A stretch of DNA of 64,000 nt from NCBI RefSeq assembly GCF_018398315.1, contig NZ_JAHBRW010000001.1:3728501-3792500 (forward strand), given 5' to 3'. The stretch comes from Chelatococcus sp. YT9. GTDB lineage: Bacteria; Pseudomonadota; Alphaproteobacteria; Rhizobiales; Beijerinckiaceae. Of this stretch, positions 19,591 to 28,211 are shown one piece after another. A program made the position numbers and the translations under genes. Every line of letters begins with the position of its first letter. Position 1 is the stretch's first letter. The notes below the pieces were generated by a model. That model saw only the letters and a program-made list of their open reading frames with translations. It had not been told where the DNA came from and searched no databases.

Positions 19591-19642
19591 TTGTCTTTGC
19601 CGCATTAAAGCGGTCTCATCGCGCAAGCCGGAAAGGATCGAC

Positions 19643-20287
19643 ATGACTGCCAGGACCGCTCCATGGAACGACATTCTCGACTTCTGGTTTCCCGAAGGCC
19701 GATCGCTAGAGGTGGATGCCGAAATCCATCGCAAATATTGGTCATGGCGGTTGCATGGCGGCGCGGACACCAAGATCGTCGAGCGCTTCGCCGATCTTAC
19801 GAGGAGCGCAGCAGCAGGCGATTTCGACGACTGGGCCGCCGACCCCCAAGGCAGGTTGGCGCTTATCGTCATGCTCGACCAGTTCTCGCGCTCGCTGTGG
19901 GGCGGCACACCGCGCGCCTTTGCGCAGGATCCTGCCGCGCTGACGCTGGCGATAGAGGGGTTTTCCAACGGTCACTATGCGTCCCTAAGCACGCCATGGT
20001 TCAAGATCGTCTACAGCCAACCCCTTGGCCACTGCGAAGGCGCCGATCACCTCAACCGCATCGATCTGCTCATCAGGCTGCGCGAGGAAATCGCGAAGCA
20101 AGCGCCCGCTTCGCTTCAGCCGATCTACCAGTCGCTGGTGAAACAGGCCGGTGACGTGCGCAAGGTCGTCGCCGCGTTCGGCCACCATCCACACCGCAAC
20201 CGAGTTCTGGGCCGGCAATCGACTCCACAAGAGGAGGCATACATTTCGGAGGGGGATTTCCCGCATGAGAGGGCGTTTCGAGGCTGA
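19643..20287 (+). CDS. DUF924 family protein
   Basis: The 214-residue protein has the DUF924 signatures ILDFWFPEG at the start, LIVMLDQFSRSLWGGTPRAFAQDP in the middle and FGHHPHRNRVLGR near the end. The family has a TPR-like helical fold and occurs widely in proteobacteria without a proven function. It is preceded by GGAAAGGATCGAC before the ATG. It has its own context after a terminator and no clear operon partner. Confidence 0.85.
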   Translation: MTARTAPWNDILDFWFPEGRSLEVDAEIHRKYWSWRLHGGADTKIVERFADLTRSAAAGDFDDWAADPQGRLALIVMLDQFSRSLWGGTPRAFAQDPAALTLAIEGFSNGHYASLSTPWFKIVYSQPLGHCEGADHLNRIDLLIRLREEIAKQAPASLQPIYQSLVKQAGDVRKVVAAFGHHPHRNRVLGRQSTPQEEAYISEGDFPHERAFRG

Positions 20288-20628
20288 CTTCCGACAGCTC
20301 GAGAACTGTTTTCGGTCGATCAAAGCCCCGTTGCAGCGGCTGTTCTCCGCAAGGCTTTAATCCAATCGTGGATATAGCGGCCTCAACCGGTTATTCACCG
20401 TCACAAGCTGCTGAAGGAGAAGCGGCTGTCGACGCTTCAACGACATCCTTCAGCAGGATCTTGAGCGGGCGAACACGGTCCTGGCCGGCATAGACGAGGC
20501 CCAATCCGCACGCGGTTCCTGAGGAGAGTTGGGTGCTGCTTGCGCCGGTGGCCCGCCCGGCGTGCTTGAGCGCGCGATGCCCGACGCATCCGCGCAACGG
20601 CTGACGCCGTCCTCCGCTTGCGCTTCGG
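20288..20628. other. Gene-poor stretch with no confident coding region
   Basis: Between the DUF924 stop and the arsH remnant I see only short open frames without recognisable domains. A minus-strand frame near 20430-20530 reads like protein sequence (GLGLVYAGQDRVRPLKILLK) but cannot be assigned. The stretch looks like decayed DNA left by rearrangement. Confidence 0.5.
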
Positions 20629-20706
20629 CTCACCGATCGCTATTCGGAGCGCAAGGAAAGCGCCGAAGCGCTGATGGAGCGGGTGAATCTTTTGGCCGCT
20701 ACCTGA
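20629..20706 (+). pseudogene. arsH C-terminal remnant
   Basis: These 78 bases encode [20 protein letters not shown] and five more residues before a TGA at 20704-20706. They align with the last 25 residues of the intact ArsH encoded at 12956-13669, with six differences. Nothing upstream in this frame resembles ArsH. The fragment shows that a second, diverged arsH once lay here, so the intervening block was rearranged or acquired separately. Confidence 0.8.
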
Positions 20707-20745
20707 TGGCTCGCCGATGATGATGACGGCCGACCTTCTCCGAAC

Positions 20746-20967
20746 CTAGGTTGCCAGAACCTCTTCAAGCTGCCGCACCAGTGCCTGGCGCTTCTCTGCC
20801 TTCAGACCATCGAGGTTCTGTTGCCGCCATCGCACGGCCGGCAGTTCGCGCACGAACAGATTAATCGCTGTGCCGCCCTTCATCGCGAAGCAGTCCTCCG
20901 CGGCCACCGAAGGCAGTGTGCGGATCAGTAATGCGACCTGATTTCGGTAAGTGTCCGCAAATGCCAT
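20746..20967 (-). pseudogene. AbiEii-type toxin with large internal deletion
   Basis: The 73-residue frame begins like an AbiEii nucleotidyltransferase toxin (FAMKGGTAINLFVRELP). It then jumps directly to the family's C-terminal tail (VRWRQQNLDGLKAEKRQALV). Full-length family members have nearly 300 residues, so about 220 are missing, including the catalytic DxD site just after the GGTA motif. The reading frame is preserved across the deletion. The ATG shares a base with the antitoxin stop (TGATG). It is expected to be non-toxic. Confidence 0.78.
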
Positions 20968-21815
20968 CAATACGTCTCGGCCAGTTCCTTGGGGACGGTG
21001 ATCGCGTAGGTCGGGTCGTACCTGCCATCCTTGACCAGCATGCGCTTGCCCGATCCCAAATCGATTGCGGTCCGGTCGACATGCTTGAGCCATGCATGGC
21101 GATGCCGGTCGGCAAAGAAGAAGAACAGGCGCTTCACCTTCACACTGCGGCAGCGGACAAGCAGCTTCTGGATCCGCCTCGGCGCAAGATCGCTCAGACC
21201 TTCCATAAGCACGTCGACCTGATCGAAACTTTCATGTTGCGGGAGTTCATCGAGAAGTTCGAGAACCGCCCGTTCGGGCGTCGATACCGTCAACGGCCCA
21301 TCCCATTGGCCCCAGGGCAGAGCGCGCAGTCCGGCATCCTGAAAAGATCCCGCATCTCGGGCATCAGGTGCGCGCTCGGAAACGAGGGAAGGGAAGCTGA
21401 TCTCCTCCAGGTCAACCCCGAAAAGCGGCGTGCTGTTATGATACGCGAACTGTTCCTTGAGTGGCAGCGTCGTGAGCCAGCTGGGCGGCCTTGCCGGACC
21501 GTGAAGATGGATCTCGGAAAGATCCTGCGAGAGGTAATGGGCATAGCCTTGCAGCTCGAGGGCTGTCCGGCCGCCAACGGTGAGACGATAGCCGAGAAGC
21601 GTCTGCAGCGAGACGACCACCTGCTGCCAGCCAAGCTGCCCGCGAGGACGCCGATAGACTCGGCGGGCCGGCTGCTCGAGCCAGCCCGAGGCGACATATT
21701 TGGTGCGCAGTGAGGTTGAGTAGCCGTGAGCAGAAAGCCACGCGGCATCGACGAGCAATCCCTCTGGCAGGAGGTGCTCCAGCTGCTTTAACTTCCCCGT
21801 TGTTTGCTCGCTCAT
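20967..21815 (-). CDS. AbiEi-family type IV antitoxin
   Basis: The 282-residue protein begins with a winged-helix region (LLPEGLLVDAAWLSAHGYS, then VYRRPRG). The AbiEi C-terminal domain follows, with LTVGGRTALELQGYAHYL and the STPERAVLELLDELP box. AbiEi represses its own operon and counteracts the AbiEii nucleotidyltransferase in abortive phage infection. The partner toxin here is deleted internally, so this is now an orphan antitoxin and regulator. It could protect against an incoming AbiE element. Confidence 0.85.
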   Translation of the reverse strand: MSEQTTGKLKQLEHLLPEGLLVDAAWLSAHGYSTSLRTKYVASGWLEQPARRVYRRPRGQLGWQQVVVSLQTLLGYRLTVGGRTALELQGYAHYLSQDLSEIHLHGPARPPSWLTTLPLKEQFAYHNSTPLFGVDLEEISFPSLVSERAPDARDAGSFQDAGLRALPWGQWDGPLTVSTPERAVLELLDELPQHESFDQVDVLMEGLSDLAPRRIQKLLVRCRSVKVKRLFFFFADRHRHAWLKHVDRTAIDLGSGKRMLVKDGRYDPTYAITVPKELAETY

Positions 21816-22391
21816 GGTGAGTATTTTAGCATGATTTCAAACTATGCGTCAGTTTGAAGGAGTCTTGGTTTGCTGCGCTGTGGTTAGCAAATCCGCACAA
21901 ACGCAAACCGACCTCTTGTTCGAGGCAGGTCGCTCATTGTGGTCAGCGGTGTTTTCTGATACAGATCGGCAATTGACGTGGGGTGGCCTTCAAAGGGTCC
22001 AAACGGGCGATAGACGCCGATTATCCTTGAAACCCACAGATTTTTTTTCGACCCTTTTTCCTTTTAAAATCAAAAGCGTAACATTTTGACTAGCCAGTAG
22101 TCGGTTTTTGTGTGCGCAAAGGCCATATTGACGTGTAATATCAATAACTTAATCCACATTTGGACGATTGAGTGGGAATGATTTTGCCTTCCGTGTAGGT
22201 CACCATGCAGCTTCTGGATATGGAATAGCGATAGCGCGACGTTGTTCCTCATTGCGGCATATGCCGGATAGGCGCGGCTGAAGTGGTGCGTACTAGCGGT
22301 ACCATGCGGGTGTCGGGCAAGTGCATGTTGCGACGCGGCTGGCTTTGCCGCTCGTCTGCTGTTTTCTTTCGGCGCTTAGAAAAGCGCTGAC
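21816..22391. other. AT-rich intergenic region without a supported gene
   Basis: The 576 bases between the AbiE locus and topoisomerase IB are notably richer in A+T than the surroundings, especially 22030-22170. A plus-strand frame at 21844-22089 has poor codon use and no domain. A short stem near 22091 (GACTA/TAGTC) followed by G2T5 could be a weak terminator. The composition suggests foreign DNA or promoter-rich flanks of the AbiE element. Confidence 0.55.
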
Positions 22392-23495
22392 ATGGCGCTG
22401 TTCGGCCGGAACGCCCCGAAGCCTTGCGACGTTGAGGCTGCGGTGTACGGAGGCGTTTCATTTCAGATGGCCGACAAGATCACGATCAGGCGCCTTGCGC
22501 GCCGCTATGACATGCGAATTGTGTCTCCCTCCGAGCTCACTATCCTTCGCAAACGCCGCGGCCTGGGCTTCAGCTATCAGACCCAGGAGGGGGTGTTGTT
22601 GAAGGATGCGGAGATCGTCGCCCGGCTCAGGAGCCTCGCAGTTCCACCGGCCTACCAGAATGTGCGCTTCGCTGCCGATCCCCGCGCGCATCTGCAGGCG
22701 ATCGGGGAGGATGCAGCCGCGCGCCTGCAATATCGCTATCATCCCGACTGGACACGCGTGCGCGAGGCCATGAAGGCAAACCGGCTGTCCAGCCTTGCCC
22801 AGGCACTCCCCACCATCCTGCGGGCCGTGCGCCGTGAACTGCGCCGGGCGGAGACCGACCGGTCGTTTGCCCTCGCTGCCGTTGTGCAGCTCGTCGCGCT
22901 GACCGCCATTCGCGCCGGTAGCGATGAATATGCAGAAGAACATGGCACACGCGGCGCGACGACATTGCTCCGCTCGCACGTGCGCATTGCGGGCGATGAG
23001 GTGGCACTCGCCTTCACGGGAAAGGGGGGCAAGCCTATCCGCAAGAAGGTCCGGGACGCCAACCTTGCTCGCGCGCTGGAGCGGCTTAAGACGATCCCGG
23101 GGGCGCGTCTGTTCAAATACCGTGATGATGCGGGCACCATCCACATCATACGGGCGAACGAGGTCAACACGTTTCTGAAGGCAATCAGCGGCCATCTCAT
23201 CTCGCTGAAGGATTTCCGCACCCTCACGGCGTCGCTCGGCGTGATCGAGCGGCTCGGACAATTGGAGCCGGAAAAAAGCGTCCGCGGCCGGCGACGACAG
23301 ATCCGGGAAGCCATTGCGCCCCTGGCCGATGAACTCGCCAATACGCTGACCGTCTGTCGAACAAGCTATGTCCATGACAGTGTGATCGCCGCTTTCGAAA
23401 GCGGAAAGCTGGGGAAAGCGAGCTCTGCAGCCCAATCCCAGACCGCGCGCATGCAGGTGCTCGCGCGTCTCCTTCGTAGCAACGCCTGTCGCTGA
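22392..23495 (+). CDS. DNA topoisomerase IB
   Basis: The product is a poxvirus/bacterial-type topoisomerase IB of up to 367 residues. It has the N-terminal KRRGLGFSYQTQEG...LRSLAVPPAY region, the catalytic TAIRAGSDEYAEEHGTRGATTL arginine segment, the FTGKGGK lysine loop, and CRTSYVHDSVIAAF with the nucleophile Tyr326. It relaxes supercoils by nicking one strand. The start is uncertain; ATGs at 22467 or 22512 would also leave the catalytic core whole. It clusters with a DUF72 protein and a uracil-DNA glycosylase, a frequent genotoxic-stress grouping. Confidence 0.9.
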   Translation: MALFGRNAPKPCDVEAAVYGGVSFQMADKITIRRLARRYDMRIVSPSELTILRKRRGLGFSYQTQEGVLLKDAEIVARLRSLAVPPAYQNVRFAADPRAHLQAIGEDAAARLQYRYHPDWTRVREAMKANRLSSLAQALPTILRAVRRELRRAETDRSFALAAVVQLVALTAIRAGSDEYAEEHGTRGATTLLRSHVRIAGDEVALAFTGKGGKPIRKKVRDANLARALERLKTIPGARLFKYRDDAGTIHIIRANEVNTFLKAISGHLISLKDFRTLTASLGVIERLGQLEPEKSVRGRRRQIREAIAPLADELANTLTVCRTSYVHDSVIAAFESGKLGKASSAAQSQTARMQVLARLLRSNACR

Positions 23496-23660
23496 GCGCG
23501 GCCGCGCCCTGACCTCTCCGCAGAAGGCGAACGGCTCCCGAGAAGGAACGGCACCGAAGGAATGTTGCTCCCGCGAGGGAACTCGGCCGGAGGCTGGCGG
23601 ATTCTCCAAGAGAATGCCTCTGAGAGAGCCATGGTTCTCCCCTGAACCGGAAGGATGTTC

Positions 23661-24566
23661 ATGAGTCGGCGACATGGTGTTGTACGCATCGGCGTTTCCG
23701 GCTGGACCTATGCGGGCTGGCGCGGACATTTCTACCCGGAAGGAACTGTCCAGAAGCGCGAGCTCGCCTACGCTGCAACACGGTTCCCGGCACTGGAGAT
23801 CAACGGCACATTCTATGGCCTGCAGAAGCCGCCGATCTTTGCGCGATGGGCAAAGGAGACGCCGGACGGCTTCATCTTCGCGGTGAAGGGATCACGCTAC
23901 ATTACACATTCCAAACGATTGCGCGACGTCGAGAGCGCGCTCGCCAATTTTCTGGCTTCGGGGGTTCTGCGGCTGGGCCCGAAGCTCGGCCCGCTGCTCT
24001 GGCAGTTGCCGCCAAACCTGCGTTTCGATCCCGGGCTGATCCGCGACTTCCTCGCCCTCTTACCGAAAGACACCGACGCCGCTTCGGCACTGGCACGGCA
24101 TCATGACAGTCGCGTCGACGGTCGAGCGGACACCGAGACCGATGCGCGCCGGCCGCTGCGCCACGCCCTTGAGATCCGCCACGAGAGTTTTCGCGATCCG
24201 GCCCTCATCGATCTTCTGCGGGAGGCCGGAGTGGCACTGGTTTGCGCCGATACCGTGGACTGGCCGCGTCTTATGGATCTTCCCGCGGATTTTGCCTATT
24301 GCCGCCTGCACGGGTCCGATGAGCTCTATCGCTCACGCTACAGCGATGCTGCGCTTGGGACCTGGGCCGCCAGGGTGGCCGCTTGGGCCGCAGGACGCAC
24401 GATGAAAGATGGGGATTTCATCGGCTCCGTGGAACGTCATCCGACGCCGCGTGACGTGTTCGTGTTCTTCGACAACACCGACAAGCGGCACGCTCCGGAG
24501 GATGCATTGCGGCTCATGCAGCGGCTCGGCGTGGAATGGCATGCCGAAGACAAGAAGGCTGCTTGA
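23661..24566 (+). CDS. DUF72 family TIM-barrel protein
   Basis: The 301-residue protein has the DUF72 (YecE-like) signatures IGVSGWTYAGWRGHFYPEG at the start, EINGTFYGLQKPPIFARWA, FAVKGSRYITHSKRL, YCRLHGSDELYRSRY and VFVFFDNTDKRHAPEDALRL. The biochemical role is unknown. I chose the ATG at 23661, six bases after GGAAGG; another ATG lies two codons upstream. It ends one base before the udgX start, so it is in an operon with udgX and probably topoisomerase IB. Confidence 0.88.
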   Translation: MSRRHGVVRIGVSGWTYAGWRGHFYPEGTVQKRELAYAATRFPALEINGTFYGLQKPPIFARWAKETPDGFIFAVKGSRYITHSKRLRDVESALANFLASGVLRLGPKLGPLLWQLPPNLRFDPGLIRDFLALLPKDTDAASALARHHDSRVDGRADTETDARRPLRHALEIRHESFRDPALIDLLREAGVALVCADTVDWPRLMDLPADFAYCRLHGSDELYRSRYSDAALGTWAARVAAWAAGRTMKDGDFIGSVERHPTPRDVFVFFDNTDKRHAPEDALRLMQRLGVEWHAEDKKAA

Positions 24567-24567
24567 C

Positions 24568-25182
24568 ATGCCAGAAGCGGATGATGCTCTCACGAGAGAA
24601 GACGACTTCCCGTCGATCGAGGCATTTAACGCGGCGTTGGCCGAGAGGCAGGCGCCCACGCCGGGTGAAGCGCGGCCTGTCCAGGGGGAAGGTCCCGTGG
24701 GGGCGCCGATCGCCTTTGTCGGCGAACAGCCCGGTGATGAGGAGGACCGACAGGGGCGTCCCTTCGTTGGCCCGGCGGGGCGGCTGTTTGACCGGGCACT
24801 TGCGGAGGCGGGCATAGAGCGAGCCCGCAGCTATGTGACCAATGCCGTCAAGCGTTTCAATTTCGTCCAGCGGGGCAAGCGGCGTATTCACCAGAAGCCG
24901 ACGACTGGGGAGATCGCGCATGAGCGGTGGTGGCTCGAGCGCGAGCTCGCGCTCGTCCACCCGCAGGTCGTGGTCGCCCTGGGCGCGACGGCGGGTTACG
25001 CGCTCGCTGGCCGGAAGGTCGCCGTAACGCGTGAACGCGGCGCGCTCGTTTTCGGCAACCGGCGCGGATATCTGACCGTGCATCCCTCCTACCTCCTGCG
25101 GGTGCCGGACGCGGCGGCCAAGCGAGCCGCCTACGAGGCTTTTATCGCTGACCTCAGGGCTGTGCGCGATATGATCAGCTAG
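24568..25182 (+). CDS. udgX: UdgX-type uracil-DNA glycosylase lacking all cysteines
   Basis: The 204-residue protein has the family 4/X motifs GEQPGDEEDRQGRPFVGPAG (about residues 52-71) and HPSYLLR near the end. It also has the UdgX-specific insertion KRRIH (104-108), whose histidine forms a covalent bond with the uracil site. Length and histidine position match mycobacterial UdgX. It contains no cysteine anywhere, whereas the family normally binds a [4Fe-4S] cluster through four cysteines. The ATG follows the DUF72 stop by one base. It captures or excises uracil in DNA; activity without the cluster is an open question. Confidence 0.88.
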   Translation: MPEADDALTREDDFPSIEAFNAALAERQAPTPGEARPVQGEGPVGAPIAFVGEQPGDEEDRQGRPFVGPAGRLFDRALAEAGIERARSYVTNAVKRFNFVQRGKRRIHQKPTTGEIAHERWWLERELALVHPQVVVALGATAGYALAGRKVAVTRERGALVFGNRRGYLTVHPSYLLRVPDAAAKRAAYEAFIADLRAVRDMIS

Positions 25183-25204
25183 AGAAGTACGCCCGACGAC
25201 GGCG

Positions 25205-25867
25205 CTAGGCGGCCTCGAGGCGGATGCGATAGGCGCAGCGGCGTGCGCCGAGGATGATGTGGTCCACCCGTTCAATCGAACAACCTGGCCCCAGCATTTC
25301 TCGAAATATAGCCAGTTCGGCACGGCAGAAGCCCTGGCACACGGCCGCCGCCGTGCAAATGGGGCAATGATTTTCAATCAAGAGCCAGCCGTCGCCATCG
25401 TCCGCTTCTCGGTATTCCGCCATATAGCCCTCGCGAGAGCGGATCGCCGCAAGCGCAGCGATCCTGGCCTCCAGGCCGGCGATCGGGCGCAGTTCTGCGC
25501 GATAAGCAGCACGCATCTCATCTTCGCGTGCGCTGATCAGGCGATCGAGCGCGTCAGTTCCAAGCAGATCACGAATATTCTTCAGTAGGCTGGCGGCCAG
25601 TTCGCCATGGGCATCCGGAAACCGTGCGTGCCCCTTCGCAGTGAGCCGCCAATATTGGGCGGGGCGGCCGACCCCGCGAACGACAACCTCAGTTTCGACT
25701 ACGCCTTCCGTCGCAAGCTTCGACAGCTGTTGACGCGCGTTCTCGCCGGTCGTGCCAAGAGCGTGCCCCAGCTCCGCCGCAGTCAGAGGGCCTCGGGTCT
25801 TCAACAGCACCAGGAAGCGATCCGGGCTGGGACGTCCCGGCAATTTTTCCGAGGCCGGCATGGGCAT
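25205..25867 (-). CDS. SufR-like winged-helix regulator with cysteine cluster
   Basis: The product has an N-terminal winged helix (LTAAELGHALGTTGENARQQLSKL) with a RPAQYWRLTAKG wing. Its C-terminal domain carries NHCPICTAAAVCQGFC before AELAIFREMLG. The CPIC-x5-CQGFC pattern matches iron-sulfur-binding SufR/ArsR-like regulators. I placed the start at the ATG at 25867; the frame remains open to 25933. Possible targets are iron-sulfur or redox-stress genes, but nothing adjacent identifies one. Confidence 0.72.
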   Translation of the reverse strand: MPMPASEKLPGRPSPDRFLVLLKTRGPLTAAELGHALGTTGENARQQLSKLATEGVVETEVVVRGVGRPAQYWRLTAKGHARFPDAHGELAASLLKNIRDLLGTDALDRLISAREDEMRAAYRAELRPIAGLEARIAALAAIRSREGYMAEYREADDGDGWLLIENHCPICTAAAVCQGFCRAELAIFREMLGPGCSIERVDHIILGARRCAYRIRLEAA

Positions 25868-26075
25868 GTTCAAGCTATCGATATTCAAAGCAATCGCTTG
25901 ATTTATAACCCTTGCAGCCAAGCAGCGCAACAACCGGGTTGGCTCGCTCAGTTCGCCGCGCGCTGTCCTGAAAGTGGCCTTGGCCTTGGCTGGTATCGGC
26001 GGGCTTCACCTCCAAAGATGCGGCTGCGGACGGAGTCCATGCGCGCGTTGCCGGCAGCGCTGCCAAGCGTCCGCC

Positions 26076-26525
26076 TCATTCCGCAGGGGAGAGGGCGAAT
26101 TCCTTGGGGTCGGGAACCGGAAAGACGCGATCGTAGACAATATTGAAGACGAATGCGTAGACGAGATAGAACGCGACAATCGCGATATCCATCATCAGGG
26201 CGGCCCAAAGGCTGATGCCGAGATACCACGCGATCATCGGGATGAGCATGATGACCAGCCCGCCTTCGAACAGGATAGCGTGCGTAACCCGGATCATGAC
26301 CGTCTTTCTGCTATGTCCGCGGAGACGGACGAGGGCGTGGTCGAATGCGAGATTGAACAGGAAGTTCCAGGTTGTGGCGATGGTTGCCGAAACCACGCCG
26401 ATAACGCCCATATGGGCAACCGGCTGGTTGAAGAGCAAGGCGGCTGTTGGGGTGAAGACGGCAAGTCCGATGACCTCGAACAGGATGGCGTGCCGCATCC
26501 GGTCCGGGAATGTACGCAGAGACAT
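26076..26525 (-). CDS. PACE-family efflux transporter
   Basis: The 149-residue membrane protein has four helices in two tandem bacterial transmembrane pairs. The first contains RMRHAILFEVIGLAVF and WNFLFNLAFDH; the second contains RVTHAILFEGGLV and FNIVYDRVFP. This duplicated RxxHAxxFE and WN/FNxxxD layout defines the proteobacterial antimicrobial compound efflux (AceI) family, which exports chlorhexidine, acriflavine or short diamines. It is divergent from a LysR regulator 100 bases away, the usual aceI/aceR arrangement. Confidence 0.88.
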   Translation of the reverse strand: MSLRTFPDRMRHAILFEVIGLAVFTPTAALLFNQPVAHMGVIGVVSATIATTWNFLFNLAFDHALVRLRGHSRKTVMIRVTHAILFEGGLVIMLIPMIAWYLGISLWAALMMDIAIVAFYLVYAFVFNIVYDRVFPVPDPKEFALSPAE

Positions 26526-26625
26526 AGTGAGACCTGTTGAATGTATCAGCTTGATAGCGTTGCGGCTGGCTTTCTATCTTATTCTGGAAGATACTAAAGT
26601 TAGATAATATCTGGAAATGAGATAG

Positions 26626-27519
26626 ATGGCCGTTTCTATGGAGCAATTGGAGGCCTTTGTCGCCGCTGCGGACACGGGATCTTTCTCTGCGGCCGGACGG
26701 GCCCTGCGCAAGGCGCAATCGGCGGTCAGCACGCAGATCGCCAATCTGGAAGAGGATCTTGGACTGGCGCTGTTCAGCAGGGTCGGTCGCAACCCCGTTC
26801 TCACCCCGGCCGGGGAACAGCTCCTGCCGGAGGCGAGGCTTATCCTCGACCGTCGTGAGCACCTGATCGGCATGGCGGCCAGCTTCGAAGCGCATGTGGA
26901 AAAGCGCCTCGTCGTCGCGATCGACGAACTCTATCCCGAACCTGCGCTAGGCGAACTGTTCGCTGATTTCGCCAGCCATTTCCCGCATGTGGAGCTCGAA
27001 CTGCTGTTCCCGATGATGGAGGACGTGAGCCGCCTGGTTTTGGACGGGAAAGCCGATATTGGCGTGATGTGGCGGCAGGAGGTGCTTCCCACGGAGCTCG
27101 GCTTTCACACGATCGGATGGGTGCCGCTTGCGCTTGTCTGCGGAAAGAAGCATCCGCTCGCCCATGCCGTCGTGGACTGGGAAGACCTCAAGCGGCATCG
27201 TCAGATCATGGTGACGGTTCGCACCGAGGGGACGGAGCGGCACAGGCTGCGCGTCGCCGCAGAGGTCTGGTGGGTCGAAAGCCACTGGGTGATCCTCCAG
27301 ATTCTCAAACAAGGCATCGGCTGGGCGCTTGTCCCTGTTCATATCCTCAGGAACTCGCCGGTCACTCAGGATCTCGCGACGCCGGCCTTGCAGTTCGACG
27401 AAGGTATGCACCCTGTTGCGCTTGAGGCGGTTTGGCATAAACAGCGTCCCGCAGGGCCAGCAGCGAGATGGTTGCGCGACCGTATCGCCACGACGAAGAT
27501 CGACGCATTTACAGGATAA
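26626..27519 (+). CDS. LysR-family regulator, probably of the PACE pump
   Basis: The 297-residue LysR protein has an N-terminal helix-turn-helix (MEQLEAFVAAADTGSFSAAGRALRKAQSAVS) and a full substrate-binding domain. It is transcribed away from the PACE efflux gene with an AT-rich 100-base gap that would hold both promoters and the operator. By analogy with AceR it would activate the pump in response to its substrate. A start at 26638 is equally possible. Confidence 0.85.
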   Translation: MAVSMEQLEAFVAAADTGSFSAAGRALRKAQSAVSTQIANLEEDLGLALFSRVGRNPVLTPAGEQLLPEARLILDRREHLIGMAASFEAHVEKRLVVAIDELYPEPALGELFADFASHFPHVELELLFPMMEDVSRLVLDGKADIGVMWRQEVLPTELGFHTIGWVPLALVCGKKHPLAHAVVDWEDLKRHRQIMVTVRTEGTERHRLRVAAEVWWVESHWVILQILKQGIGWALVPVHILRNSPVTQDLATPALQFDEGMHPVALEAVWHKQRPAGPAARWLRDRIATTKIDAFTG

Positions 27520-27573
27520 GTGTTGGTGGTGATCGGCGGCTGCCCCCACAAGTGATGAGAGCAGGAATGATCG

Positions 27574-28047
27574 ATGTCTAAAGCAACGCGCGCGACCAAG
27601 ACGCTCGAGAAGGCGGGCGTCGCCTTCACGGTGCATAGCTATGACTATGACCCGGATGCCGAGCGCGTAGGACTCCAGGCAGCGGAAGCGATCGGCGAGG
27701 AGCCGGAACGCGTATTGAAGACGCTGATGGCGCTCGTGGACGGCAAGCCTGTTTGCGTGATCGTGCCATCGGATCGGGAAGTCTCCATGAAAAAGCTCGC
27801 CGCAGCTTTTGGCGGCAAGTCAGCGGAGATGATGAAGCCCGCGGATGCGGAGCGGATCACAGGCTACAAGGTTGGCGGCATCAGCCCATTCGGACAGATG
27901 CGGCGGGTTCCTGTTGCCATTGAGCAGCAGTCACTGGCGCATGCGCTTGTTTATATGAATGGGGGGCAGCGCGGCCTGCAGGTTCGCCTTGCGCCTGCAG
28001 ATGCACGTACGGCACTGGATGCAAGGGTGGCGGCCATCGTGGCATAG
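27574..28047 (+). CDS. ybaK: Cys-tRNA(Pro) deacylase, YbaK/EbsC family
   Basis: The 157-residue protein has the YbaK fold signatures: KTLMALVDGKPVCVIVPSDREVSMKKLA with the catalytic-site lysine region, then KVGGISPFGQMRRVPV. It hydrolyses Cys-tRNA(Pro) formed by mischarging prolyl-tRNA synthetase. The ATG follows AGGAATGATCG. It starts 54 bases after the LysR stop and is probably transcribed independently. Confidence 0.9.
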   Translation: MSKATRATKTLEKAGVAFTVHSYDYDPDAERVGLQAAEAIGEEPERVLKTLMALVDGKPVCVIVPSDREVSMKKLAAAFGGKSAEMMKPADAERITGYKVGGISPFGQMRRVPVAIEQQSLAHALVYMNGGQRGLQVRLAPADARTALDARVAAIVA

Positions 28048-28079
28048 CGGGTGGGTCAGTAAATTTTACAAGCGTTGGC

Positions 28080-28124
28080 TTGACAAACTTTCCCTGCCAT
28101 TTATCAAATTGATTGCTTGGTAAA
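28080..28124 (+). promoter_or_regulatory. Putative sodB promoter and operator
   Basis: TTGACA (28080-28085) is followed after 16 bases by TATCAA (28102-28107). The second box lies inside an imperfect inverted repeat, TTTATCAA (28100-28107) with TTGGTAAA (28117-28124), one mismatch. This is a good place for an iron- or manganese-responsive repressor to control the superoxide dismutase. Confidence 0.5.
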
Positions 28125-28211
28125 TCAGCTTCCGGTGATCGCGGCCCGAGGACCGACGTCCACCTGTGGAGATCGCCGGAGAGATGCCTCACCTTCTCAA
28201 AGGAGCTTTTG

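Noticed and set aside
20391-20633. 80-residue minus-strand frame after DUF924
   Set aside because: Part of it reads like protein but there is no start signal, no family match that I know, and the region also holds an arsH remnant, so it is more likely debris.
21844-22089. Small plus-strand gene upstream of topoisomerase IB
   Set aside because: There is no ribosome binding site, poor codon use, no domain, and it lies in AT-rich intergenic sequence.
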